A stretch of DNA of 64,000 bases, from positions 1,116,001-1,180,000 of the forward strand of contig CBDBBY010000001.1 of assembly GCA_965203215.1 (NCBI GenBank), in the 5' to 3' direction. Under the pieces are notes generated by a model. The model worked only from the letters and a program-made list of their open reading frames with translations. It was not told where the DNA came from and did not search any database. The translations under genes and the position numbers were made by a program. The DNA comes from CBDBBY01 sp965203215 (GTDB lineage: Bacteria; Pseudomonadota; Alphaproteobacteria; Rhodobacterales; Rhodobacteraceae). The first letter of the stretch is position 1, and each line of letters starts with the position of its first letter. This document shows positions 27,684-35,532 of the stretch, one piece after another.

Positions 27684-28273
27684 TGGCCGCGCAGCGGCGA
27701 ATCGTCATCGGCATGTCCGGCGCGTCCGGAGCGATCTACGGCGTGCGGCTGCTTGAAACTCTGAAAGCCGCAGATGTCGAAACACATCTGGTGATCTCAA
27801 AACCGGCCGTGCAGACGATCACGCATGAATGCGGGTTGACCATGTCGGATTTGCGCGGTTTGGCAAGCGAACTGCATTCGAACACCAATATCGGCGCCAG
27901 CGTTGCATCGGGATCATTCCATTGCGACGGAATGATTGTGGCGCCCTGTTCGGTCAAGTCGATGTCCGAGATCGCCACTGGACTGACCACATCGCTTCTC
28001 GCTCGCGCGGCGGATGTGATGTTGAAAGAGCGTCGCCGGTTGGTTTTAATGCTCCGCGAAACGCCGCTGCATCTGGGCCATATCCGCACCATGGCCAATG
28101 TCGCCGAGGCGGGTGCGATCATGTATCCCCCCGTGCCGGGGTTCTATCAGAAGCCCGAAAGCATTGACCAGATGGTCGATCAGACGATAGGCCGGGTTCT
28201 GGACCTGTTCGGCATAGAGGCGGGCCTTGTGAACCGTTGGCAAGGCATTGGCCGCGATGAATTCGAAGACTGA
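27683..28273 (+). CDS. UbiX-family flavin prenyltransferase
   Basis: A 196-residue flavin prenyltransferase that would make prenyl-FMN for the adjacent UbiD-type enzyme. The FMN-binding start IVIGMSGASGAIYGVRLLE is clear, followed by ETHLVISKPAVQTI, ASGSFHCDGMIVAPCSVKS, the LKERRRLVLMLRETPLHLGH block and YPPVPGFYQKPES. Length and order are normal. The ATG shares one base with the upstream stop. Pairing of dedicated ubiX and ubiD genes is typical of catabolic decarboxylase operons. Confidence 0.9.
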   Translation: MAAQRRIVIGMSGASGAIYGVRLLETLKAADVETHLVISKPAVQTITHECGLTMSDLRGLASELHSNTNIGASVASGSFHCDGMIVAPCSVKSMSEIATGLTTSLLARAADVMLKERRRLVLMLRETPLHLGHIRTMANVAEAGAIMYPPVPGFYQKPESIDQMVDQTIGRVLDLFGIEAGLVNRWQGIGRDEFED

Positions 28274-28286
28274 AGGAGACGCGCGC

Positions 28287-28571
28287 ATGTTCGTTGTCTG
28301 CGAATGCATCGACAACCTCGGCACAGGCGAGGCCCGTGCGGACGCATTGGACGCGCACCGCGCATATCTCAAATCGCAGCCCGACACGCTGCGTCTGGCC
28401 GGGCCGCTTTCGAACGAAGACGGCACGCCCCGCGGATCGCTTTTGATTGTCGAGGTCGAGGATGTCCGGGGCGCGCGCGATTTTGCCAAAGGCGGTCCGC
28501 TCGCGGCGGCGAGCGCGTTTTCCGACTTGCAGTGTGAACAATTCAAACCGAAGATCAACAACCTCGGCTGA
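28287..28571 (+). CDS. YciI-like small protein
   Basis: A 94-residue protein with the YCII pattern: a beta-strand start (MFVVCECIDN), then ALDAHRAYLKSQPDTLRLAGPL, a short DG-rich turn, GSLLIVEVEDVRGARDFAKG and DPF-like end replaced by GGPLAAASAF. YciI-like proteins adopt a ferredoxin-like fold with an Asp-His pair and are found in aromatic degradation operons as possible lyases or muconolactone-type enzymes. The role here is unknown. GGAG lies about 8 bases before the ATG. Confidence 0.7.
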   Translation: MFVVCECIDNLGTGEARADALDAHRAYLKSQPDTLRLAGPLSNEDGTPRGSLLIVEVEDVRGARDFAKGGPLAAASAFSDLQCEQFKPKINNLG

Positions 28572-28598
28572 TTCCGAGGCATGGAAAGGAAGGATCAC

Positions 28599-28916
28599 AT
28601 GATACCAATGATTTCCCCTACAGAAGCTCAGGATCGTCTGGCGCAGGACGGCGTCACGGTGATCGGCTTCAAGGCCCCATGGTGCCCGCAATGCGAACCG
28701 CAGCGCGGGGTGGTCGAGCGGCTGATGCCGCGCTTCGAAGGCAAGGTGAACTTCGCCTATGTCGATCTGGAAGCCCATCCCGACGCGCAGGACGCATTCG
28801 GACTGTCCGCTCTGCCCGCGCTTCACATCTCCAAGGACGGAGAGATGCTGGAAAAGCTCTCGGGCTTCACCAAAGCGCCTGTTCTGAACCAGAAACTGCA
28901 AGCCATAAGCGGCTGA
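28599..28916 (+). CDS. Thioredoxin-like protein with CPQC active site
   Basis: A 105-residue single-domain thioredoxin fold. The active site is APWCPQCEPQ (Cys29, Cys32) rather than the standard WCGPC, and the cis-proline loop is SALPALHI. The AAGGAAGGA upstream is its ribosome site. It sits between a YciI-like gene and an AhpD-like gene, in the same operon as a thioredoxin-reductase-like gene upstream. A private electron chain reductase - thioredoxin - AhpD-like protein is the natural inference. Confidence 0.85.
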   Translation: MIPMISPTEAQDRLAQDGVTVIGFKAPWCPQCEPQRGVVERLMPRFEGKVNFAYVDLEAHPDAQDAFGLSALPALHISKDGEMLEKLSGFTKAPVLNQKLQAISG

Positions 28917-28930
28917 AAAAGGAGACCATC

Positions 28931-29578
28931 ATGGACGAGATTGTCAAAGCCCCGAAACCCATCGACACGATCGTGAACGAAGGTGAAAGCAGAGCTTTCA
29001 TCCCATATTTCGAACTCGGCGACGGTTACGAAAACGCGCCGATCTACTTGCGCCCCGCCCTACACTACTACGCCGCTCGCATGGGGTTCCAGCCCAACTG
29101 CAACAAGCTCTATGCCCATGTGCCGTGGATGGCCGACCACATGATCGCGCTGAACAATTCGGTCATGCGCGACGACCGCAATGCGCTGAGCGAGCATTTC
29201 AAGTACAAGCTCGCCCTGTCGGTGGCGCGGACGCATGAGTGCGAATACTGCACGTCGCATCATTCCGGCACGCTCAAGCGCCGGTGGGAGTATGAAGACA
29301 GCGATATTGAAACGCTGCTTCATGCGGATGAGCCCAGCGACGAGGCCGAGGCCGTCGCGATCGAATACGCCAACATGGCATCGCTTGACCCCAACGGCGT
29401 GTCCGACGATCTGCGCGCACGTCTGGCCGAGCATTTCACCCCGCAGCAGGTGATGGAGATCGTGCTCTGCGTGGGCTTTTGGGGCATGTATGCGGCGATG
29501 CACGCGGCGATGAAACTGCCGATCGAAGACCCGATGAAGGGCAACGAGCAGTGGATGCACACCAAACCCAAAAACTGA
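28931..29578 (+). CDS. AhpD-like / carboxymuconolactone decarboxylase family protein
   Basis: A 215-residue all-helical protein of the AhpD/CMD superfamily. The signature is ALSVARTHECEYCTSHHSG, an E-C-x-x-C-x-x-H proton-relay/redox motif like that of AhpD-type peroxidases. Further helices follow (AVAIEYANMAS and FTPQQVMEIVLCVGFWGMYAAM). The cysteine pair favours a peroxidase or thiol-redox role over lactone decarboxylation. The gene follows the thioredoxin-like gene by 14 bases with GGAG before its ATG. Confidence 0.8.
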   Translation: MDEIVKAPKPIDTIVNEGESRAFIPYFELGDGYENAPIYLRPALHYYAARMGFQPNCNKLYAHVPWMADHMIALNNSVMRDDRNALSEHFKYKLALSVARTHECEYCTSHHSGTLKRRWEYEDSDIETLLHADEPSDEAEAVAIEYANMASLDPNGVSDDLRARLAEHFTPQQVMEIVLCVGFWGMYAAMHAAMKLPIEDPMKGNEQWMHTKPKN

Positions 29579-29629
29579 TTGAAGCGCGCCCCGGCCTGAT
29601 CGGGGCACAGCCGGAAAGGGACATCGAGA

Positions 29630-30016
29630 ATGGCAATCGACAAAGAGCACAAAGAGTTCCACGCCGTCGACATGGGTACCGAGGGCTGGCACTCGCTGCC
29701 CGGATATCCAGAGGGCATCGAACAAAAGATCCTGGCCGGCAAGCTGGACGAGGACGGCAAGGTCGGCAACCGGACGCGGCTCCTGCGGTTTCAACCCGGC
29801 ATCTACACGACCGCGCCGTTCGTCCATGACTATTGGGAAGAGGTGTATCTTGTCTCGGGCGATCTGACCGTCGGCAATGACGAAAACGGCGAGGGCGGCG
29901 AGGCATTCGAGCCCAACACCTACGCCTGCCGTCCGCCGGGCGCATATCACGGGCCATTCAAATCGAACACCGGATGCGTCCTGCTTGAGATCCATTACTA
30001 CGATCAAGACGGTTGA
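29630..30016 (+). CDS. Cupin-domain protein
   Basis: A 128-residue single cupin. Motif-like elements are FVHDYWEEVYLVSGDLTVG (first cupin motif, His/Glu metal ligands) and CRPPGAYHGPFKSNTGC (second motif). It resembles ChrR-type/acetylacetone-cleaving small cupins. It could be a metal-dependent dioxygenase, isomerase or sensor in the pathway; nothing in the sequence decides. It is followed after three bases by the amidase GTG start. Confidence 0.7.
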   Translation: MAIDKEHKEFHAVDMGTEGWHSLPGYPEGIEQKILAGKLDEDGKVGNRTRLLRFQPGIYTTAPFVHDYWEEVYLVSGDLTVGNDENGEGGEAFEPNTYACRPPGAYHGPFKSNTGCVLLEIHYYDQDG

Positions 30017-30019
30017 GAT

Positions 30020-31357
30020 GTGACGACGCTTGAGGAGCTGGCGGATCAGCTGGCGCGCGGGGGCACATCCTCGCGCGCCTTGACCGAGACCTGCCTGGAA
30101 GCGGCGCGGCTGGGCGAAGGCCCGCGCGCCTTTGTGCATCTCGATTGTGACGGGGCTTTGGCTTCCGCCGATGCGATGGATATGCTGCGCCGTTCCGGTC
30201 AGGCGCCCTCGCTTTTCGCGGGCATTCCGATTTCGGTCAAAGACCTCTTCGATGTTCAGGGCCAGGTTTCGCGCGCCGGATCAAAGGCGCTTGCGGATGG
30301 ACCTGCGACGAAGGACGCCGAGGCGATCGCGAACCTGCGCCAAGCGGGCTTTGTTCTGATCGGACGCACCAATATGACCGAGTTCGCCTATTCCGGGCTT
30401 GGGATGAACCCGCATTACGGCACGCCCGCGAATCTTTGGGACCGCGACAATGCGCGGATCCCCGGCGGGTCGTCCTCCGGCGCTGCAGTCTCGGTCACGG
30501 ACGGGATGGCCTTTGCCGGCATCGGCTCGGATACCGGCGGGTCTTGCCGCATTCCCGCCGCATTGTGCGGGGTCGTCGGGTACAAGCCGACGCAATCGAA
30601 CGTGTCTCTGGACGGGGCGGTCCCGCTCTCCTTTACCCTCGACAGCATCGGGTCGCTGGCGCACTCCGCGCGCTGCGTCGAAATTCTCGACGCGCTGATG
30701 TCGGGCCGGACGCCCCGCGCCCGCGCGGAACGCGGTGCGGCGGGTCTGCGCCTGCTGGCGCCCACAAATGTTGTGCTTGACGGCATGGACGAAACCGTGA
30801 GCGCGGATTTCGCCGGCGCGCTGGCAAAATTGCGTGCCGCCGGGGCACATGTCGACGAACGCGCGCTGGAACCATTTGACCGGCTGGCCGGGATCAACGC
30901 CAAAGGCGGCTTTGCCGCTGCGGAAGCTGCGCAGTGGCATGCCGATTTGATGGCCCGCGCCCCGGAGGCCTATGATCCGCGCGTGATCGTCCGCATCCGC
31001 AAGGGCGAAGCGCAAACCGCCGCCGATTACATCACGCTCGTGCAGGAACGCGCCCGCTATATTGCCGACGTGACAGCAGAGCTGACGGGCTACGATGCTA
31101 TTGTCATGCCGACTGTGCCTAAAGTGGCCCCGCGCATCGCGGATCTGGACGCCGACGAACAGCTCTATGGCGAAATGAACCTCTTGATGCTGCGCAACCC
31201 TTCAACGATCAACTTTCTTGATGGCTGCGCCATCTCGCTGCCGATGCACGGGGCTGGAGCCGCGCCGACCGGTTTGACGGTCGCCCGGGCGGGAGGGCAC
31301 GATGCTCAAGTGTTTGCCATTGCCCATGGCATCGCGGAACTCCTGCAAAAGAGCTAA
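30020..31357 (+). CDS. Amidase (amidase-signature family)
   Basis: A 445-residue amidase-signature hydrolase. The Ser-cisSer-Lys triad is visible: Lys in PISVKDLFDVQG, the Gly/Ser-rich IPGGSSSGAAVSV, and the nucleophile region GSDTGGSCRIPAALCGVVG. The C-terminal YDAIVMPTVPKVAP is also typical. GTG start, three bases after the cupin stop. In this operon it may release an acid from an imported amide before decarboxylation; this is inference. The 3' end touches an IS fragment on the other strand. Confidence 0.88.
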   Translation: MTTLEELADQLARGGTSSRALTETCLEAARLGEGPRAFVHLDCDGALASADAMDMLRRSGQAPSLFAGIPISVKDLFDVQGQVSRAGSKALADGPATKDAEAIANLRQAGFVLIGRTNMTEFAYSGLGMNPHYGTPANLWDRDNARIPGGSSSGAAVSVTDGMAFAGIGSDTGGSCRIPAALCGVVGYKPTQSNVSLDGAVPLSFTLDSIGSLAHSARCVEILDALMSGRTPRARAERGAAGLRLLAPTNVVLDGMDETVSADFAGALAKLRAAGAHVDERALEPFDRLAGINAKGGFAAAEAAQWHADLMARAPEAYDPRVIVRIRKGEAQTAADYITLVQERARYIADVTAELTGYDAIVMPTVPKVAPRIADLDADEQLYGEMNLLMLRNPSTINFLDGCAISLPMHGAGAAPTGLTVARAGGHDAQVFAIAHGIAELLQKS

Positions 31358-31623
31358 GCCTCGCCTATCAACAAGCATCCAATAACGATCCCATATAGGC
31401 TTCCAAAAGCGACCCCGGAAAAAATTGGTTCTGGAGCGGGCCGGAGCCGGAGGGGTTCTTTCGGGGCGGAGCGAACCGGTCCTGTCCGCGCGAATTGCCG
31501 GGTCCATCCCGCAACGCGCGAAGCAGACACATTGAACGTGCGTGCAGCTTCGCGGCAGCTTCCGCCGACTTTGCACTCCGAAACCGCACGCTCGCGAAGG
31601 TCAATCGAATAGGGCCTTGGCAT
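31354..31623 (-). pseudogene. IS630-family transposase N-terminal fragment
   Basis: The first 45 residues (MPRPYSIDLRERAVSEC, then GGSCREAARTFNVSASRVAG and WTRQF) are the helix-turn-helix domain of IS630-type transposases. After about residue 50 similarity fades, and the frame stops at 31354 with no DDE domain. It is therefore a truncated remnant. It separates the amidase from the monooxygenase transcription unit. Confidence 0.7.
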
Positions 31624-31795
31624 CCATGCTGGCCTCCCCGCTGATCGCCGCCACGAACCATGCCTGAAAAAAATGGTATCTCACAAAAATATTATTGAGT
31701 TGTCCAGATACGGACACGTTCGGCACAGAAAAGGATTGACTCGAGTAACTTTGTAAGTTAGCTGTCTAAGAAAGCTAAAATTGCGAGGTAAACAC
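31624..31795. promoter_or_regulatory. Promoter/operator region of the monooxygenase operon
   Basis: It contains AACTT-TGT-AAGTT (31747-31759) immediately followed by TTAGCT and AGCTAA arms (31758-31778), two overlapping perfect inverted repeats just before the start of the HpaB-type gene. GAGGTAA precedes its ATG at 31796. The AT-rich repeats resemble those in front of the marR1 gene, and a MarR operator is likely. Confidence 0.6.
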
Positions 31796-33268
31796 ATGAT
31801 CAAATCCGGAGAGCAGCACACCGAAAGCCTGCGCGACGGCCGCGCCGTTTTTATCAATGGCGAACAGGTATCCGACGTCACCTCCCACCCCGCTTACCGC
31901 AATGCGGTGGCCTCGATCGCCGAACTTTATGACTTTCAGTCGCAGCCGGAAAACAAATCGGTCATGACATTTGAGACCGAGACCGGCCATGTCGCGAACC
32001 GTATCTGGCAATTGCCCAAGAGCTACGCCGATCTGGTGGAACGCCGCAAGGGCATCGAGGCCTGGACCAGACTGCATGCCGGGTTCCTGGGCCGGTCGCC
32101 GGATCACGTCGCATCCTGCATTTCAGGCATGCGCATGGGTCTGGAGGTGTTCGAGGATTACGACCCGAAATTCGCAAGCAACCTGCGCAGCTACTACGAA
32201 CAAGGGCGCGACAATGACATCTACCTGACCTATGTCATCATCAACCCGCAGGCCGACCGCTCCAAGGCGGCATCCGAACAGGCCAGCGAGTTCATCGGCG
32301 CGGGCGTCGCTGATCAGGACGACGAGGGGATCACGCTGCGCGGCGGCAAGATGCTGGCCACCGGCGGGATCATGGCCAACGAGGTGCTCGTCACGCAGTT
32401 GATGCCGCTCAAGGACGGCGAAGAGAAATACGCATTCTCCTGTGTCGTTCCGATGAATGCGCCGGGCCTGAAAATCCTGTCGCGCAAGTCTTACGAACAG
32501 GGCGTTTCAAACCGGTTCGACAACCCTTTCTCATCGCGGTTCGACGAAAACGATGCGGTGCTGTATTTCGATGACGTAAAAGTGCCGTGGAACCGCGTAT
32601 TCCTGCACAACGACGTCGCGATGGCGCAAAAGCAATTCCACGCAACGCCCGCCCATGTCTATCAGAACTATCAGGCGCAGATCCGGCTTTCGGTCAAACT
32701 GAAGTTCCTGACTGGCGTCGCCTATCGGCTGGCGGAAACCAACGGGGTCGTCAAATTCCCGCAGGTGCGCGAAAAGCTGGGCCAGCTGGCCGCCGACGCC
32801 GCCTCGGTCGACAACCTTGTCCATGCAATGGAAGCCAAGGGCTATGAGCGCAACGGCTACTACCTGCCCGACCCGCACACGCTCTATGCCGCGGCGGTTC
32901 ACGCGCAGAAGCTTTACGGCAACTTCCTCAACAATATCCGCGATCTTGCCGGCGGCGGCGTGATCATGCTGCCAAGCCACGTGTCGGATTACGGAAATCC
33001 CGAGATTGCCAGAATGGTCGATGCGACGCAGCAATCGCCGATTTGCTCCTCGCGCGAGCGGGTCCAGTTCATGAAACTGGCCTGGGACGTGGTTGGATCG
33101 GAATTCGCTTCGCGCCACCTCCATTACGAAATGTTCTATTCCGGTGCGTCCTTCGTCGTACTCGGGCATTCGTTCCGCACCTATGACTGGAAAGAGGCGA
33201 CGGATATGGTCGATTACTTCCTCGACCAAGTTGATCTGGACGAAACGCTGGCCAGCATCGCGGCCTAG
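31796..33268 (+). CDS. HpaB-type flavin-dependent aromatic monooxygenase, large component
   Basis: A 490-residue member of the 4-hydroxyphenylacetate 3-hydroxylase (HpaB/TftD/PheA) family, two-component oxygenases that hydroxylate phenolic rings with reduced flavin. Family blocks are DVTSHPAYRNAVASIAELYD, the IINPQADRSK segment, GITLRGGKMLATGGIMANEV, ENDAVLYFDDVKVPWNRVF and the late GGGVIMLPSHVSDYGNPEI. The length is normal. Reduced flavin should come from the flavin reductase encoded two genes downstream. The exact substrate is unknown but is likely a phenol made by the UbiD branch or its precursor. Confidence 0.9.
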   Translation: MIKSGEQHTESLRDGRAVFINGEQVSDVTSHPAYRNAVASIAELYDFQSQPENKSVMTFETETGHVANRIWQLPKSYADLVERRKGIEAWTRLHAGFLGRSPDHVASCISGMRMGLEVFEDYDPKFASNLRSYYEQGRDNDIYLTYVIINPQADRSKAASEQASEFIGAGVADQDDEGITLRGGKMLATGGIMANEVLVTQLMPLKDGEEKYAFSCVVPMNAPGLKILSRKSYEQGVSNRFDNPFSSRFDENDAVLYFDDVKVPWNRVFLHNDVAMAQKQFHATPAHVYQNYQAQIRLSVKLKFLTGVAYRLAETNGVVKFPQVREKLGQLAADAASVDNLVHAMEAKGYERNGYYLPDPHTLYAAAVHAQKLYGNFLNNIRDLAGGGVIMLPSHVSDYGNPEIARMVDATQQSPICSSRERVQFMKLAWDVVGSEFASRHLHYEMFYSGASFVVLGHSFRTYDWKEATDMVDYFLDQVDLDETLASIAA

Positions 33269-33282
33269 CAGGGACGACCGGA

Positions 33283-33825
33283 ATGAATGAGACCGGCCAG
33301 AAATCCACCACGGTCGCGCGCCCGGAATTGCTTCGCAATGGAACGGACGCTGACTTTCGTCAGACCGTGAACAGCCTTCTGGCCTTCTCGACCCGGTTGG
33401 AGGCCGTTCGTCAGCAATTCGGGGCGTACATCGGATTGACGGGCGTACAGTACACGATCCTGATCTCGATCGCCCATATGCAGGGCGACAAGGACATTGG
33501 CATCAACGCGATTGCGCGCCATCTGTCGCTGTCGGGGGCATTCGTGACAAGCGAGGTGGGCAAGCTGATCAAACTGGGCCTGGTGACGAAACGTCCGAAC
33601 CCGGAAGACCGCCGCCGCGTTCTTTTGCGCGTTACATCGAAGAGCGATGCGCTTTTGGCCTCGCTCATCCCTGTCCAGCAGGAGGTGAATGACGTTTTGT
33701 TCGGACCGCTCACCGCTCAGGATTTTGATCGCCTGCGCATGCTTGCGCCGCAACTCGCCGAGAGCACCGGCAAGGCCTTGGCGTTGGCGCAGTACCTGAC
33801 CGGCAACATTGGGAGCGCAAAGTGA
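33283..33825 (+). CDS. MarR-family transcriptional regulator 2
   Basis: A 180-residue winged-helix protein, a paralogue of the MarR protein at 23319 (shared RPELL-x2-G-x-D-x2-FRQ start). The recognition region is IGINAIARHLSLSGAFVTSE and the wing is KRPNPEDRRRVLLRVT. Fourteen bases separate it from the monooxygenase gene and four bases overlap with the reductase gene. It likely senses a phenolic substrate and controls the unit through the inverted repeats at 31747-31778. Confidence 0.88.
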   Translation: MNETGQKSTTVARPELLRNGTDADFRQTVNSLLAFSTRLEAVRQQFGAYIGLTGVQYTILISIAHMQGDKDIGINAIARHLSLSGAFVTSEVGKLIKLGLVTKRPNPEDRRRVLLRVTSKSDALLASLIPVQQEVNDVLFGPLTAQDFDRLRMLAPQLAESTGKALALAQYLTGNIGSAK

Positions 33826-35006
33826 CGACGATGGCTTCAGCACAGCAACCCGACCTTCGGGCACAGTTTCTTGGCGGGATGAGCCAGGCGGCCTGCACGG
33901 TCAACATCATCTCAAGCGACGGGCCTGCGGGGCGCGCGGGCGTCACCGTTTCGGCCATGTCATCGGTCAGTGCCGATACGCCCAAGCCGACGCTTCTCGT
34001 CTGCGTTCACCACCTGTCCCCAAGCGCCCAGGCGATCATCGACAACGGATGTTTCGTCGTGAATGTTTTGCGCGATGATCAATCATACATCTCCGACACG
34101 TTCGCGGGGCGGTTCAAAGATCAGCTCGAGGATAAATTCGACTGCACGGAATGGGTCAGCACATCGACCGGGGCCCTGAGGGTCGCCGACCCCCTTGTGG
34201 CATTTGATTGCAAAGTCGTGTCTGCGGAACGTGTCGGCACCCACTATGTCTTTTTCGGCGAAGTCGAGGAAATCTTCAATTCCGGGCGCGGGTCGCCGTT
34301 GATCTACGCCAATCGCGCCTATGGCGTGGCGTCGCGGATCGATGGCGTAAAATCCGTTGACCATGGTCAAAAAGATGCGGCGCAGTCGCTGTCTTTGGGC
34401 TGCTTTCATTCCTTCGGGCCCTATCTGGTGCCGCAGTTCATGCGCATTCTCGCCGATGAACCCCAACCGATCATTCTCAGGCCCGTCGAGGGCGATCAAC
34501 GCCGCATCACCGAAAGCCTGAAAACAGGCGAATGCGAGGTTGGACTCCTATATGATCACGAGCTTCCGGATCGGTTGCGGCATGAAACGCTCGCGCGACT
34601 GGATCTTTATGTGTTGTTGGCGGAAAATGATCCTTTGAAGGAAAAGTTGCAGATCGGACCTGAAGATCTTGTCGACAAGCCAATGATCTGTCTTGATGGA
34701 CCACCCACAGACAAGTTCCTGGCCCATTTCAAACAAGTGACTGGCGAAGACCCATTCGTTTCCCACCGCCCTACGTCTTTGGAGATGGCGCGATCCATGG
34801 TCGGTCACGGATTGGGATACACGGTGCTAGCAACGAAACCTGCTTCACCGATGACCTATGATGGTCAGTCATTGGTGCAGCGCCCGTTCCACGCGACGGA
34901 AAACACAGCCGACATTGTCTTGGCAACCCAAGACGGAAAAACCTTGTCCCGAGCTGCAGAAAGGTTTCTGCTCTTTTGCCGCAGCTACTTCGAAATTGAC
35001 GGTTGA
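33822..35006 (+). CDS. Flavin reductase fused to a LysR-type effector-binding domain
   Basis: A 394-residue two-domain protein. Residues about 10-165 form a flavin reductase (HpaC/split-barrel FMN-binding) domain: MSQAACTVNIISSDGPAGRA, VTVSAMSSVSADTPKPTLLV, FVVNVLRDDQ, the FAGRFKD element and SPLIYANRAYG. Residues about 190-390 form a LysR substrate-binding fold without any helix-turn-helix: LSLGCFHSFGPYLVPQFMRI, CEVGLLYDHELPDRLRHETL and SLEMARSMVGHGLGYTVL. A ligand-gated reductase is the natural reading. In a studied Acinetobacter hydroxyphenylacetate reductase a C-terminal MarR-like domain gives substrate-stimulated activity; here a different sensor fold is used. Confidence 0.85.
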   Translation: MTTMASAQQPDLRAQFLGGMSQAACTVNIISSDGPAGRAGVTVSAMSSVSADTPKPTLLVCVHHLSPSAQAIIDNGCFVVNVLRDDQSYISDTFAGRFKDQLEDKFDCTEWVSTSTGALRVADPLVAFDCKVVSAERVGTHYVFFGEVEEIFNSGRGSPLIYANRAYGVASRIDGVKSVDHGQKDAAQSLSLGCFHSFGPYLVPQFMRILADEPQPIILRPVEGDQRRITESLKTGECEVGLLYDHELPDRLRHETLARLDLYVLLAENDPLKEKLQIGPEDLVDKPMICLDGPPTDKFLAHFKQVTGEDPFVSHRPTSLEMARSMVGHGLGYTVLATKPASPMTYDGQSLVQRPFHATENTADIVLATQDGKTLSRAAERFLLFCRSYFEIDG

Positions 35007-35532
35007 TCCTGCGTTCGACCCTGCGTTTTGCAGCCGCGGCGCGACCAACGCCCGACGGCAATGGGGCGACCAGCCTGCGCTCGTTCGGTTCGACGCAGCA
35101 CCCCAGTCGGCCGCAAGCATGTGAAACCGTTCCAATTCTGCCATTCGGCTTCGGCGCGGCAGCGTCAAAATTTATGTGTCGGGGCGAACGGTGCTCTTGT
35201 TTCCTGAGATTTGTTTTCATGAACGAAGATCGCGTAGAGGATGCGGTCCATTGATGCGATGTCTTGAAAGACGGCCATAAGTTGCCCCCTTTGAGTCTCC
35301 GGCCATTCGTTTGGCCTTTCAATCTCCGGGAACGCGGGGCGGTTCAGATTCGGCACCTTGGAAAATTTCGTCGCGTTCGCGCAAACGGGACGCATTGGAC
35401 CGGAGATCCGCAGGCTGCGTGCCGAATTGGCCCGCTCGTGAAAACTACCCTTTCGCCGGAATGTGAATTCCGGTGATGAAAAATCCATCCGCAAAGGTTG
35501 AATGGCGCGCGCGGATAGGAAAATAGACGCCG
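35007..35532. other. Intergenic region at right border of the catabolic island
   Basis: About 526 bases between the island and radA. No frame gives a recognisable domain on either strand. The core gene order (alr/mla to radA) resumes after it, so the island's right junction is probably here; I see no att-like repeat. Confidence 0.4.
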
